A stretch of 64,000 bases of DNA. Origin: Bacteroidota bacterium. GTDB lineage: Bacteria; Bacteroidota; Ignavibacteria; UBA10030; SZUA-254. The DNA lies in contig JAGVIE010000002.1 in the NCBI GenBank assembly GCA_020056225.1, forward strand, positions 1 through 64,000. The letters are read 5' to 3'. Numbering within the stretch: the first letter of the stretch is position 1; each line of letters starts with the position of its first letter. Position numbers and translations under genes: made by a program. Shown piece by piece: positions 20,112 through 28,994 of this stretch. The notes below the pieces were generated by a model. That model ran no database searches. It was given only the letters and a program-made list of their open reading frames with translations, and was not told the origin of the DNA.

Positions 20112-20322
20112 GGTCCAAATCGTAATTATTATGCAATATTCTTTGAATTTGATGAAAATAAACGGACAAAAAATCTCGAACAAGGTAATAGTTTTCGAAA
20201 AACCCGGCTGTGATCTACAATAATGAGATAAATCGTACAAAAATAGATCGAGAATATCAAGTTTATTTTCTATTAAATGAATAATATTTTTGCTTCTCTC
20301 CCCAATTTCCCTTATTATTTTA

Positions 20323-21225
20323 ATGAAAATGATTAACCTCAAAGCATATGCTAAAATTAACTTAGGATTGCGGATTCTGTCTCAACGAGACGACGGATAC
20401 CATAATATCGAAACAGTATTTCATCGTGTACAACCATATGATGAAATACGACTTGAACCGTCATCTGATATTACACTGACAGTAAACTCCCCCGACCTTC
20501 CGCCCGACGACAATAATCTCTGCGTTAAAGCAGCCACGCTTTTACAACAGTACGTTGGCACTGAAAATGGTGTTCATATTTTTTTGAATAAGAATATCCC
20601 GATAGGCGCCGGATTAGGAGGAGGAAGTGCGGATGCCGCAGCTACTTTAATTGGTTTGATGAATCTTTGGCATATCGATATTCCTAAAAATGAACTTCTG
20701 AAAATCGGGTTACAGCTTGGTTCGGACGTTTCATATTTCTTGTCGCTGGGAACTGCTTATGCAACAAGTCGTGGAGAAATTCTCGAGTACTTCGAGTTCT
20801 CAATGCCTTACTGGATCGTGATTATCTACCCGAACATTCATGTGTCAACTAAGTGGGCATATGAAGCTATCCATGATATACGATATAAAAAACACGAGTC
20901 TAATGTTAACAATCCGGGACTGAACATCTCTCTTCGGCAAATTTTATTAGATCATGTTCACGATCCGATACAACTCAACGCCGTTTTGCATAACGACTTT
21001 GAGCCGATTGTTCTTCACAAGTACGAAACAATTGCCTTCGCCAAGGTGTCGCTCTATGCAGCGGGAGCGAAGTTCGCACAGATGTCCGGGAGCGGCTCGG
21101 CTATATATGGATTATTTTCAAGTGAACAAGATGCTATAGAAGCAGCCGGACAATTCAGGAAACGGTATCAAGTTTTCATGACACCGCCGAATTTTAAACC
21201 GGAAGAGATAATCTTAACAGTTTGA
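20323..21225 (+). CDS. ispE: 4-diphosphocytidyl-2-C-methyl-D-erythritol kinase
   Basis: A 300-residue GHMP kinase of the MEP isoprenoid pathway. Lys11 ('AYAKINLGLRI') and Asp135 ('GSDVSYFL') are the catalytic residues, 'PIGAGLGGGSADAAA' (93-107) is the ATP-binding motif 2, and 'QMSGSGSAIYGLF' is motif 3. The ATG at 20323 begins the family's usual N-terminus; an upstream TTG at 20290 and an ATG at 20329 are weaker choices. It is divergent from the M6 protease gene, with 211 nt between them for both promoters. Confidence 0.93.
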   Translation: MKMINLKAYAKINLGLRILSQRDDGYHNIETVFHRVQPYDEIRLEPSSDITLTVNSPDLPPDDNNLCVKAATLLQQYVGTENGVHIFLNKNIPIGAGLGGGSADAAATLIGLMNLWHIDIPKNELLKIGLQLGSDVSYFLSLGTAYATSRGEILEYFEFSMPYWIVIIYPNIHVSTKWAYEAIHDIRYKKHESNVNNPGLNISLRQILLDHVHDPIQLNAVLHNDFEPIVLHKYETIAFAKVSLYAAGAKFAQMSGSGSAIYGLFSSEQDAIEAAGQFRKRYQVFMTPPNFKPEEIILTV

Positions 21226-21382
21226 GATTTGGCTAATAAATTGAATCAATTTCAAGATACTCGATTATATTATTTCAACATATTTCCATTTTCTTCCCAA
21301 CAATCAACATAACGCATAATGGATTTCATAATTATTGCATCTGTTCTTCCTTTTCTCTATATTTTCTGAAAATTTATCTCAT

Positions 21383-23371
21383 ATGAAGATAATTCCTCGC
21401 ACACGCATATTTTTTTTGTTGCTTCTTCTCATTAGTCTATCGACTTATTTATTTCCACAAAATGAGCCGCAAGACACAACACATGTATTGCCAGTAGATT
21501 CTCTTTCAACAAGTTATACAAAACCGATCCCGCTTGTTGGAACAATCGATCGATCAATAAAGACGGAGGATAGTATCACCGATTCAACAATAAACTTCGG
21601 GAACTACCGGTATTCCGGCGATTTGATCTCATTGTTGCCCGCCGTTTTTATCCGAGACTTCGGCAGTCTGGGACTGATGCCCGATATTACAATTCAAGGT
21701 TTAGGAATGCGTGAGATTTCTTTTATGAGTGACGGTGTTGTCCTTAATGATCCACTCACCGGATTATACAATCCGTATCTCTACCCGATGGAGCATGCCG
21801 ACAGAATCGAATTTGTCGAGGGCACACGCGCGTTCCTTTACGGAAATAATAGTACGGGAGGTGTGATTAATTTTGTAAGCAAGAGCAAGAAAGCCATACA
21901 TCCTTCTTCGCGCTTACGATATAGCGAGTCGGGGTATGGATTCGGTATAGTTGACGGGATGGTAAGTCAGGATATTATGCGGGGATTAAATGTTACAATG
22001 GGAACACAACACACAGTGTATGGTGAAAGATTTCGTAACGAGAATTATGATTGCTGGAATGCACGCATCAAGGTCAGGTACAATATAAATGACCGATGGA
22101 ACCTGTTTGCCGGTGAGATGTACAACCAAACCCTTTTGGGCCTATACGGTGGTGTCGATATAGCCTCAACGGAAGATTCATTGCGATTCGAGAGCTTGCA
22201 GGCAATCGTAAGGAACACGGATGCCTACGAAAAAATTACCCGGCACGACGTTCAACTCGGCTTTGCGGCAAAATTACTGCCCGACTCAGATGCAATCAGC
22301 ATGGCAACTGTTTATTTTACATCCAGTGTACGCGGCTACCGCGATCTTGAAAATCAAGCCGCATCGAACGGAACCTTTATCGATCAGTTTCAGCATACCC
22401 GGTGGGCAGGTCTAAAGCTATCACAGAATTTGAATGTGGGCAATCAAAAAATAGATCTCGGTGCAGATATTCAAATTGAAGAATTGCATCAAACTCCCGC
22501 ATTGGAAGAAAACACGGCGACCCGATTGAGTCTCTTCGGTAAATATGCCCTGCCGGTTTCCAAGCTGCTTATTTTTAATTCGTATGGAAAATTCGATACA
22601 TACCGTGCTCACAATCTCATGTCATATGGCGCCGACGTAACGATTCCCTTACATCCTTATTTAAAAATATTCGGCGGCTATTCACGCTCGTTCCGTATGC
22701 CTACTTTTCAGGAACAAAACGGAACTGATACGCTGCTATCATCTAATATTTCCGATAATTTACCCGAACGTCATCATCTTTTCGAAGCAGGCATTCGGTG
22801 GGATAATCGACAATGGTTCTCTATAGAATTTAGATCGTTCCACAGAACTATTTGGAACATCATCGCTATCGAACATGAATCCGGGACCGGAGCTAAAGCC
22901 CCGTATGAATTTACCCGTCATCAAAAAAAAATCATTCAGGGTATTTCCGCCTCGACTTCTGTTCGTATCGGTTGTTTTTATGTGGAAGGCGAAGGCCAAT
23001 TTCTTGAATCTTTCGATCATCAAGACAACCAGATCTCATTTCCAAAATTATCAGCAACAGGCGGTATCTATTTCTGGGATATGCTTCTTAAGAATCATTT
23101 AGATTTGAAGATTGGTATAAACGGGAAAGCGTATGGCTCATTTCTGGGGAGAGAATATAATCAGCAAGCCCAGGTGTATTTACCGGATGGTAAAGAGTTT
23201 TACATCAACCCGGCAGGTGAGATAGATTTTGTAATACTTGCTCACGTTGGTAAGGCGTATATCCATTTTATCATGGACAATTTATTGAACCGAAAATATG
23301 TCATGGCTGCTTTTTATCCGATGCCGGAGCGGCAGTTGCGATTCGGCGTCAATTGGGAATTTTTAGATTAG
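21383..23371 (+). CDS. TonB-dependent outer-membrane receptor
   Basis: 662 residues from the ATG at 21383, where a signal peptide begins (MKIIPRTRIFFLLLLLISLS). A plug domain follows ('LLPAVFIRDFGSLGLMPDIT', 'IQGLGMREISFMSDGVVLNDP', 'EGTRAFLYGNNSTGGVINFVS') and then a 22-strand type beta barrel ending in an aromatic residue pattern (QLRFGVNWEF). No N-terminal CarboxypepD_reg domain is seen, so it is not a SusC type; the overall size resembles BtuB-like receptors. The ligand cannot be read. It ends 8 nt before the LOG-family gene. Confidence 0.88.
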   Translation: MKIIPRTRIFFLLLLLISLSTYLFPQNEPQDTTHVLPVDSLSTSYTKPIPLVGTIDRSIKTEDSITDSTINFGNYRYSGDLISLLPAVFIRDFGSLGLMPDITIQGLGMREISFMSDGVVLNDPLTGLYNPYLYPMEHADRIEFVEGTRAFLYGNNSTGGVINFVSKSKKAIHPSSRLRYSESGYGFGIVDGMVSQDIMRGLNVTMGTQHTVYGERFRNENYDCWNARIKVRYNINDRWNLFAGEMYNQTLLGLYGGVDIASTEDSLRFESLQAIVRNTDAYEKITRHDVQLGFAAKLLPDSDAISMATVYFTSSVRGYRDLENQAASNGTFIDQFQHTRWAGLKLSQNLNVGNQKIDLGADIQIEELHQTPALEENTATRLSLFGKYALPVSKLLIFNSYGKFDTYRAHNLMSYGADVTIPLHPYLKIFGGYSRSFRMPTFQEQNGTDTLLSSNISDNLPERHHLFEAGIRWDNRQWFSIEFRSFHRTIWNIIAIEHESGTGAKAPYEFTRHQKKIIQGISASTSVRIGCFYVEGEGQFLESFDHQDNQISFPKLSATGGIYFWDMLLKNHLDLKIGINGKAYGSFLGREYNQQAQVYLPDGKEFYINPAGEIDFVILAHVGKAYIHFIMDNLLNRKYVMAAFYPMPERQLRFGVNWEFLD

Positions 23372-23379
23372 CAACTAGA

Positions 23380-23940
23380 ATGGGCAATATAGAAAATAGA
23401 AAAAATATCGTAACGATATTTGGCAGTTCAAGTCCAAAACCGGGTGACCCGGAATATCAAGCGGCATTCGAACTCGGAACAATGCTCACAGAAGCAAATT
23501 ATATTCTCTGTAACGGCGGTTACGGCGGCACTATGGAAGCAAGCGCAAAGGGTGCACGCGATGCCGGCGGTAGAACCATTGGGATCATCACCGATTTCTT
23601 TAACCGTTCTGCTAACCCTTATATGGATGAGGTTATCAAAGTCAACTCGCCGATCGACCGCCTGTTGAAACTCATCGAGTTGGGTGATGCGTATGTAGTG
23701 TTGAAAGGAAGTACCGGCACATTAGTCGAGTTAGCCATGGTATGGGAATATATGAATAAACAGATCCTGAAGCAGAGACCCATTATTGTCGTCGGCGATT
23801 TCTGGAGACCGGTCGTTGCGACTTTACAAAGTGAATTGATGTATGAAAAATTGGATGACGTTACTAAATTCGTTACGACCGCCCAAACTCCGCATGAATG
23901 TGTTGATTTACTCAATAAGAAATTTAAATGTAACATTTGA
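23380..23940 (+). CDS. LOG-family (TIGR00725/00730-like) nucleotide-binding protein
   Basis: 186 residues from the ATG just after the receptor stop. Rossmann-like SLOG fold: 'TIFGSSSPKPGDPEYQAAFELG', 'ILCNGGYGGTMEASAKGARD', 'GIITDFFNRSANPYMDEV'. The usual AMP-binding 'PGGxGTxxE' reads 'KGSTGTLVE' here, so Pro and one Gly are replaced while Gly-Thr and Glu are kept. Family members include cytokinin-riboside monophosphate phosphoribohydrolases and molybdenum-cofactor carriers. Whether this variant hydrolyses nucleotides is uncertain. Spacing suggests cotranscription with the receptor. Confidence 0.82.
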   Translation: MGNIENRKNIVTIFGSSSPKPGDPEYQAAFELGTMLTEANYILCNGGYGGTMEASAKGARDAGGRTIGIITDFFNRSANPYMDEVIKVNSPIDRLLKLIELGDAYVVLKGSTGTLVELAMVWEYMNKQILKQRPIIVVGDFWRPVVATLQSELMYEKLDDVTKFVTTAQTPHECVDLLNKKFKCNI

Positions 23941-23983
23941 AGGTAATCTGCGTTAGAACATTCAAATAAAATAAGGAGTTATT

Positions 23984-24475
23984 ATGGAAATGTCTGCAAT
24001 GCAACCCCCAATTCAACAACCCGCATTGTTCCACTATGCCGGTTTCTGGAAAAGATTCCTCGCTTACATTATCGATCAGATCATAATGTCTGTACTTGGA
24101 GCCGTAATTGTACTGCCGTTTCTGGCGATGATCGGCATAAGTTTATGGTCTCAGGATTTCGATCCATCGGCAGATTTTCTGGTTACGATTATCAGCATGT
24201 ACGTCTCAATAATATTGTTGATCGTCGCCGGTGAATGGCTTTACTACGCGCTTATGGAATCGATGAAGGGCGCAACACTCGGAAAGATGGCGCTCGGAAT
24301 TACCGTAACCGACATGCAAGGCAAAAGAATATCATTCGGCAGAGCATCTGGTCGTTACTTTGGAAAGATCATATCGAGCTTAACATTGTCTATCGGCTAC
24401 ATCATGGCAGGTTTTACACAACAGAAACAGGCACTACACGATATGATTGCCGGGTGTTTGGTGATAAATAAGTAA
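23984..24475 (+). CDS. RDD-family membrane protein
   Basis: 163 residues with three or four hydrophobic helices. The family motif is visible: 'GFWKRFLAYIIDQIIM' (Arg and Asp of the first helix) and later 'GATLGKMALGITVTDMQGKRI' and 'HDMIAGCLVI'. RDD proteins are small membrane proteins with a proposed transport or ion-related role, largely unknown. An AAGGAG site precedes the ATG. Confidence 0.85.
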   Translation: MEMSAMQPPIQQPALFHYAGFWKRFLAYIIDQIIMSVLGAVIVLPFLAMIGISLWSQDFDPSADFLVTIISMYVSIILLIVAGEWLYYALMESMKGATLGKMALGITVTDMQGKRISFGRASGRYFGKIISSLTLSIGYIMAGFTQQKQALHDMIAGCLVINK

Positions 24476-24667
24476 CACGCCCTATGAGCCTATTAGTCCA
24501 AGAATAGTCAATTATGATATTGATGTCAGGCTCGATACAAAGAGGAGATTGCTGAACCGCCTATGGAAAACCGCTTGACATTGGAATGAACTTGAATAAT
24601 GGAACTAAACAGTGTATTCCGTTTATCCACGAGCTAATGTGCAATAGTGCCAATTAATTCGAAATTT

Positions 24668-24697
24668 CTTACATTACATTTGATCAAAAAATGTAAG
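24668..24697. promoter_or_regulatory. inverted repeat just upstream of the methyltransferase (possible operator)
   Basis: CTTACATT (24668-24675) and AATGTAAG (24690-24697) form a perfect 8-bp inverted repeat with a 14-nt spacer, 9 nt before the methyltransferase ATG. Restriction-modification genes are often autoregulated through such a site or a hairpin over the ribosome-binding site. No C-protein gene is present. The role is inference. Confidence 0.45.
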
Positions 24698-24706
24698 GTC
24701 TAAACA

Positions 24707-25669
24707 ATGGCAGAAGTATTCACACGAAAGAAAGAAAAGAAAATATTTTTCGGTCAACCTGAGAGGCACGGCGACGTTCAGCGTATCGACTTTGCTTCTT
24801 TCAAACCAGACACACCGGTTCTTTATTACAAGCACCGTAATGGTGAAGTATGGCTTGGAGATTCTATCGCTTGGCTGAGATCGTTGGAAGAGTCTTCCGT
24901 CGATTTGGTTTTTGCTGATCCACCATACAATCTTAAAAAAGCAGAATGGGATAGCTTTGAGTCTCATCAGGACTATATTGAATGGTCTCTTTCTTGGATT
25001 GAGTTAGCAGCCAAAGTTTTGAAACCCAACGGTACTCTTTACATCTGTGGCTTTTCCGAAATTCTGGCAGATATTAAAGCTCCGGCAATGAAGTATTTCA
25101 AAGGTTGCAGATGGATTGTTTGGCACTATAAGAATAAAGCAAATCTTGGGAATGATTGGGGACGCTCACATGAGAGTATTTTGCATTTCCGTAAGAGCAA
25201 GGAATTCAAGCTTAATGTTGATGACATCCGGATTCCCTATTCCAACCATACTCTGAAGTATCCAAGTCACCCACAAGCTGAGACAAGCCAATACGGAAAC
25301 GGAAACGACGAGCATATCTGGGAACCTAATCCAAGAGGTGCTAAACCAAAAGATGTTATCGAGATTCCAACTACATGCAACGGAATGCACGAAAAGACAA
25401 CGCACCCTACACAGAAGCCGGAAGAACTTCTGAGAAAAATCATTCTTGCTTCTTCAAATGTTGGCGACCTTGTTGTTGACCCATTCCTTGGCTCAGGGAC
25501 AACCGCTGTCTGTGCAGAGCAACTAAAACGAAAGTGGATGGGATGCGACTCCGCTACCGAGTACTGCGGTTTCGCAGTAGAACGGCTTGAATTAGTTGAA
25601 CCTTGGAGCATTGATAAATGGGCCCAATATGACCTCGAAAACCAAAAACGAAGAATGTCCATCAGATGA
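24707..25669 (+). CDS. DNA adenine methyltransferase (beta class) of a restriction-modification pair
   Basis: 320 residues. Motif IV 'DPPYN' (71-75) comes before motif I 'DPFLGSGTT' (258-266), the beta-class order, and DPPY rather than SPPY favours N6-adenine. 'IHPTQKPxEL'-like 'THPTQKPEELLRKII' is motif X. The variable region between holds 'WHYKNKANLGNDWGRSHESIL'. An N-terminal segment of 40 residues is extra and basic. The stop overlaps the start of the restriction gene (ATGA), so the two are coupled. The target sequence is not predictable from inspection. Confidence 0.9.
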   Translation: MAEVFTRKKEKKIFFGQPERHGDVQRIDFASFKPDTPVLYYKHRNGEVWLGDSIAWLRSLEESSVDLVFADPPYNLKKAEWDSFESHQDYIEWSLSWIELAAKVLKPNGTLYICGFSEILADIKAPAMKYFKGCRWIVWHYKNKANLGNDWGRSHESILHFRKSKEFKLNVDDIRIPYSNHTLKYPSHPQAETSQYGNGNDEHIWEPNPRGAKPKDVIEIPTTCNGMHEKTTHPTQKPEELLRKIILASSNVGDLVVDPFLGSGTTAVCAEQLKRKWMGCDSATEYCGFAVERLELVEPWSIDKWAQYDLENQKRRMSIR

Positions 25670-26622
25670 AGAAATATACCCTTGAAGACTTGCAGGAGAG
25701 CGTTAAAGATAAGATCGCTTTCAAGACAATCGACGACTACGCAAAACTTGCAATCGCTTTCCTGAATCTTATTCCCCGATTACAGCCAACAAGAATCGTT
25801 TCACCCAACATTAAGAGTTATATTTTCTTCCAATACGGTGCGAAACATTCTCATCGTATCTCTCGACCACTGAACACTAATCTTTTCATAGAAGATCCTC
25901 ATCAGTTAGGCAAATACTTTGAGCGGTTTCTTTCTATCCTTGATGACGTCAGAAGATTGCAGAGCACAGTTCTTGCGAAAAAATCTTATCGTTCACTTTT
26001 AGATTCGCAAGAGATTAACAAAGTTATTTATACGGTGCAACAATCCATCGGTTGTGTAACCGACTCGTTTGATAATCCCAATACTGCCAGAAAACGAGTT
26101 GGACAACTCTTTGAGAATCTTATCAAGCTTATTATCCAACAAGTTGGCATCGTTTGCGAACCTCGTACCATTACCATTCCGATCCCTGGAAACAAAGGTT
26201 ATGAGATGTCATATGAACTGGACTTGGTTTTCTCGAAAAACAAGGCGATCATAGCATCAGAAACAAAGTATATCCACGACTCCGAAATTGTTGGCTCTGT
26301 AAAAACAACAAGCAAAGATAGAATAGATAAAATATTTCTCGACAAGTATCTCCTCACCAAACTTCTCGGTCGGGATATTCCGGTCATTGCTATATTTCTT
26401 CACGATGTTCAGAGAGCCACGAAAGGTGATAGTATTTTCGGAATCAACTCAACTTTCAAGAGCAATCATTTTCTTGGCTATACCGTTGCTCTCAATAAAC
26501 TCGATGGTGTTTATTATGTTGATCCCAGACCTGAAATGGTAACAAACGAACGTCTTAAAGAGCATATTAAAGATTTTCAAAAGTTTATCGTTAAAGAACT
26601 TTGGGAATTGTCGGAGAGATAA
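25666..26622 (+). CDS. probable type II restriction endonuclease (PD-(D/E)xK)
   Basis: 318 residues, directly overlapping the methyltransferase stop. A PD-(D/E)xK core is visible: Glu184/Asp186 in 'YELDLVF' followed 13 residues later by Glu199-Thr-Lys201 ('IASETKY'), in a beta-hairpin pattern ('NKAIIASETKYI'). The upstream helix 'RVGQLFENLIKLIIQQVG' suits the first core helix. The position overlapping a beta-class methyltransferase is the main reason to call it the cognate endonuclease. I do not recognise the specific subfamily or recognition site. Confidence 0.72.
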   Translation: MKKYTLEDLQESVKDKIAFKTIDDYAKLAIAFLNLIPRLQPTRIVSPNIKSYIFFQYGAKHSHRISRPLNTNLFIEDPHQLGKYFERFLSILDDVRRLQSTVLAKKSYRSLLDSQEINKVIYTVQQSIGCVTDSFDNPNTARKRVGQLFENLIKLIIQQVGIVCEPRTITIPIPGNKGYEMSYELDLVFSKNKAIIASETKYIHDSEIVGSVKTTSKDRIDKIFLDKYLLTKLLGRDIPVIAIFLHDVQRATKGDSIFGINSTFKSNHFLGYTVALNKLDGVYYVDPRPEMVTNERLKEHIKDFQKFIVKELWELSER

Positions 26623-26850
26623 AAACATGAGTATACTGCATTCAACAAAACCTATATTGAAAGAGAAAGTGAAGAGGTGGCTCGCAATTTAGATACACAC
26701 TCTGACACCGGGCTAATCTCGCGAAGTTGAATCTTATCCGCTACTAGTAACCCTTCGCACGGTTTTCTCAGTCAAACTTGAAATCCATCCAAAATTTTCG
26801 TAATCTCATATCAACACTAATTTATCAAAAGTCCTCAAAGGTAATATTTC

Positions 26851-28905
26851 ATGAAACGATTTTTTCTACTATTCCTTACAATTCTCTCTTTTACGATAAT
26901 ATGCCGGTCTCAGGAACGCCGTGATCTGCTTGATCCGAAAATACGCGAGATCCTGATTCAAGAACTCGATGGCGAAAAAGCAAAACAGCACGTCATCGAG
27001 ATAGCGAAACATCATCGCGTACAGGCTTCACAAGGATATCGCGATGCCGCGAACTACGTCCTTCAACAATTACGAAACTACGGCTTTTCTGAAAAGGATG
27101 CATACATCGAATCATACAAATCCGACGGGAAGATCAGCTACCAGACTTGGCAGTCACCCTCAGGTTGGGATGTAACCGATGCCGAACTGAGCTTCGTAGA
27201 ACCAACGCTGGAAAAGATAGTTTCATACAAAGAAATTCCGATGAGTTTGATGACATACTCGAACGCCGGTGACGTCACAGCGGAAGTTGTATGGGTCGGC
27301 GCAGGTACAAGCGATGAAGATTACAAAGATAAAAAAGTAAAGGGGAAATTTATTCTCGCTACCGGAAGCGGAGACGACGTACATCGTTTGGCGGTTGTCA
27401 AGTACGGCGCTAAAGCTATAGTGAGTTACCTCGATGATCAACGCGGCAAAGAAAATCCGGAGATGATCCGATACACCGGAATATGGCCCCGGACTGAAGA
27501 ACTATCGAAGGTAACATTCGGATTTAACATCTCGAACAAGGACGGCGAGAAAATAAAAAATCTTCTGCAGCAAGGAACCAAAGTTGTACTACATGGACGG
27601 GTACTCGGCAAAGGACTCCAGCCCTCTTCGATGGAAGTGGTTGTCGCTCACATCCGGGGCAATGCGGTATTAGGAGGTGAGATGTTATTTAGTGCACATC
27701 TCGATCATCCGAAGGAGTGTGCAAACGATAATGCAAGCGGCTCGGCAGCAATTCTCGATATTGCACGAACTCTCAAACATTTAATCGACAACAAAAAACT
27801 TCCGCTACCGAACCGTTCCTTTCGATTTCTTTGGGTTCCGGAATGGTACGGCTCTGCGGCGTATATAGATGCGCATCCTGAAATTCAGGGTCCCGCATTG
27901 AACGGAAAATTTTTAGCAAATATCAATATGGATATGGTCGGCGAGAATTTAGAACTGCTTCATTCGAAACTTAATGTCGTCAATTCACCTCGTTCCGTTC
28001 CCTCATGTTTGAATGACGTTACCAACAATATGGCTCTGATGGTAGATATGATGAATATCCAAACGCCAACCGGCAGCCGAAGCGCATTCAACTATCGTAC
28101 AGTTCCATTCCGCGGCGGGAGCGATCATATTATGTTCCTCGACCGGAAAATACCATCGGTTATGATTTCCCATTCCGATTACACGCATCATACGACATTC
28201 GATTCACCGGATAAAGTCGATCCAACGGAATTAGAGCGAAGTGAAATGATAGCCACCGGAGCAATGTGGTATCTTGCAAATCTCAGCCCAGCAGAAGCGG
28301 TTGACCTTCTTGATCTGATCAAAGCAAACTCATATTCGGCGCTCGGTGATTATGTACGAAAAATGCGGGCACAAGTAAAAGCAACCAGCATCAAAGATCT
28401 TTCTGCGGTTTGGGCAGAATGTGCCGATGGAATTACACGGCTCTCGAATCATCATTACGATGTCGCAAAATCTATTCTTCCATTTGCAACTTCCGAGGAT
28501 CTCGTTTCCCTAACCGACCAGATGCGTGGTCACCTCGGTAAGCGTTTTGATTTTCTTTATGGTATGGCTAAGTCGTTTGTAGAAGAAAACGGTTTTGCAT
28601 CGGATTATCCTACTGCGCTGAACGATCCCGAGGACAATCGAATCCCATTGCGTGTGACAAGGGGTCCTGTAGATTTTCGGCTCCCCGAAAGTAAATTATC
28701 GCTTAAAGAAGCGGAATGGTATCATTCGAATGAATTTACTCTCACCGACGATCAGCGTTTCGAAATCGTTAACCTCATAGATGGGAAAAGAAAAGTATCC
28801 GAAATCCGGAACATTTTGATCTCAGAGTATTCAACGATACCCGATCCGGTTGTCATCCGTTATATCGAAGACCTTGTGAAGGTCGGAGTTGTGAAGTGGA
28901 AGTAA
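26851..28905 (+). CDS. exported M28-family aminopeptidase
   Basis: 684 residues with a signal peptide (KRFFLLFLTILSFTIICRS). A PA-like insert lies near 130-230 and the M28 zinc-peptidase core follows: His283 in 'FSAHLDHP', Asp293 in 'CANDNASGSAAI', Glu331 in 'WVPEWYGSAAY', 'NINMDMVGEN', and a C-terminal His in 'DYTHHTTFDSPDKVD'. 'PEW' in place of the common 'EE' is the pattern of the M28/DUF4910-type aminopeptidases. The last 65 residues look like a small winged-helix/PqqD-like unit ('FEIVNLIDGKRKVSEI'). Probably periplasmic; it stands alone after the restriction genes. Confidence 0.85.
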   Translation: MKRFFLLFLTILSFTIICRSQERRDLLDPKIREILIQELDGEKAKQHVIEIAKHHRVQASQGYRDAANYVLQQLRNYGFSEKDAYIESYKSDGKISYQTWQSPSGWDVTDAELSFVEPTLEKIVSYKEIPMSLMTYSNAGDVTAEVVWVGAGTSDEDYKDKKVKGKFILATGSGDDVHRLAVVKYGAKAIVSYLDDQRGKENPEMIRYTGIWPRTEELSKVTFGFNISNKDGEKIKNLLQQGTKVVLHGRVLGKGLQPSSMEVVVAHIRGNAVLGGEMLFSAHLDHPKECANDNASGSAAILDIARTLKHLIDNKKLPLPNRSFRFLWVPEWYGSAAYIDAHPEIQGPALNGKFLANINMDMVGENLELLHSKLNVVNSPRSVPSCLNDVTNNMALMVDMMNIQTPTGSRSAFNYRTVPFRGGSDHIMFLDRKIPSVMISHSDYTHHTTFDSPDKVDPTELERSEMIATGAMWYLANLSPAEAVDLLDLIKANSYSALGDYVRKMRAQVKATSIKDLSAVWAECADGITRLSNHHYDVAKSILPFATSEDLVSLTDQMRGHLGKRFDFLYGMAKSFVEENGFASDYPTALNDPEDNRIPLRVTRGPVDFRLPESKLSLKEAEWYHSNEFTLTDDQRFEIVNLIDGKRKVSEIRNILISEYSTIPDPVVIRYIEDLVKVGVVKWK

Positions 28906-28906
28906 A

Positions 28907-28991
28907 GTAGTTGAGTATAGAGTATTTGAGTAGTTGAGAGGTATTGCCGCATTTACTTAAATACTCAACGACTCATTTACTCATATACTTA
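28907..28991. repeat. imperfect inverted repeat before the helicase
   Basis: The left arm repeats the word 'gagta' (gtagttgagtatagagtatt, tgagtagttgag; 28907-28938). The right arm carries its complement (atactcaacgactcatttac tcatatac; about 28959-28989) immediately before the helicase ATG. It may fold over the start region, or may only be slippage-generated. Confidence 0.35.
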
Positions 28992-28994
28992 TTT

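Noticed and set aside
20112..20342. N-terminal extension of the M6 protease to 20342
   Set aside because: It has no signal peptide, would overlap ispE, and a good signal peptide starts at the internal ATG at 20111.
24575..24606. Possible -35/-10 (ttgaca ... taatgg) before the methyltransferase
   Set aside because: The spacing is acceptable for sigma-70, but the distance to the start is over 100 nt and FCB-group promoters differ, so it is not claimed.
26627..26692. A 21-codon ORF after the restriction gene (MSILHSTKPILK...)
   Set aside because: Too short, no ribosome-binding site, no recognisable homology; it could be a remnant but nothing supports it.
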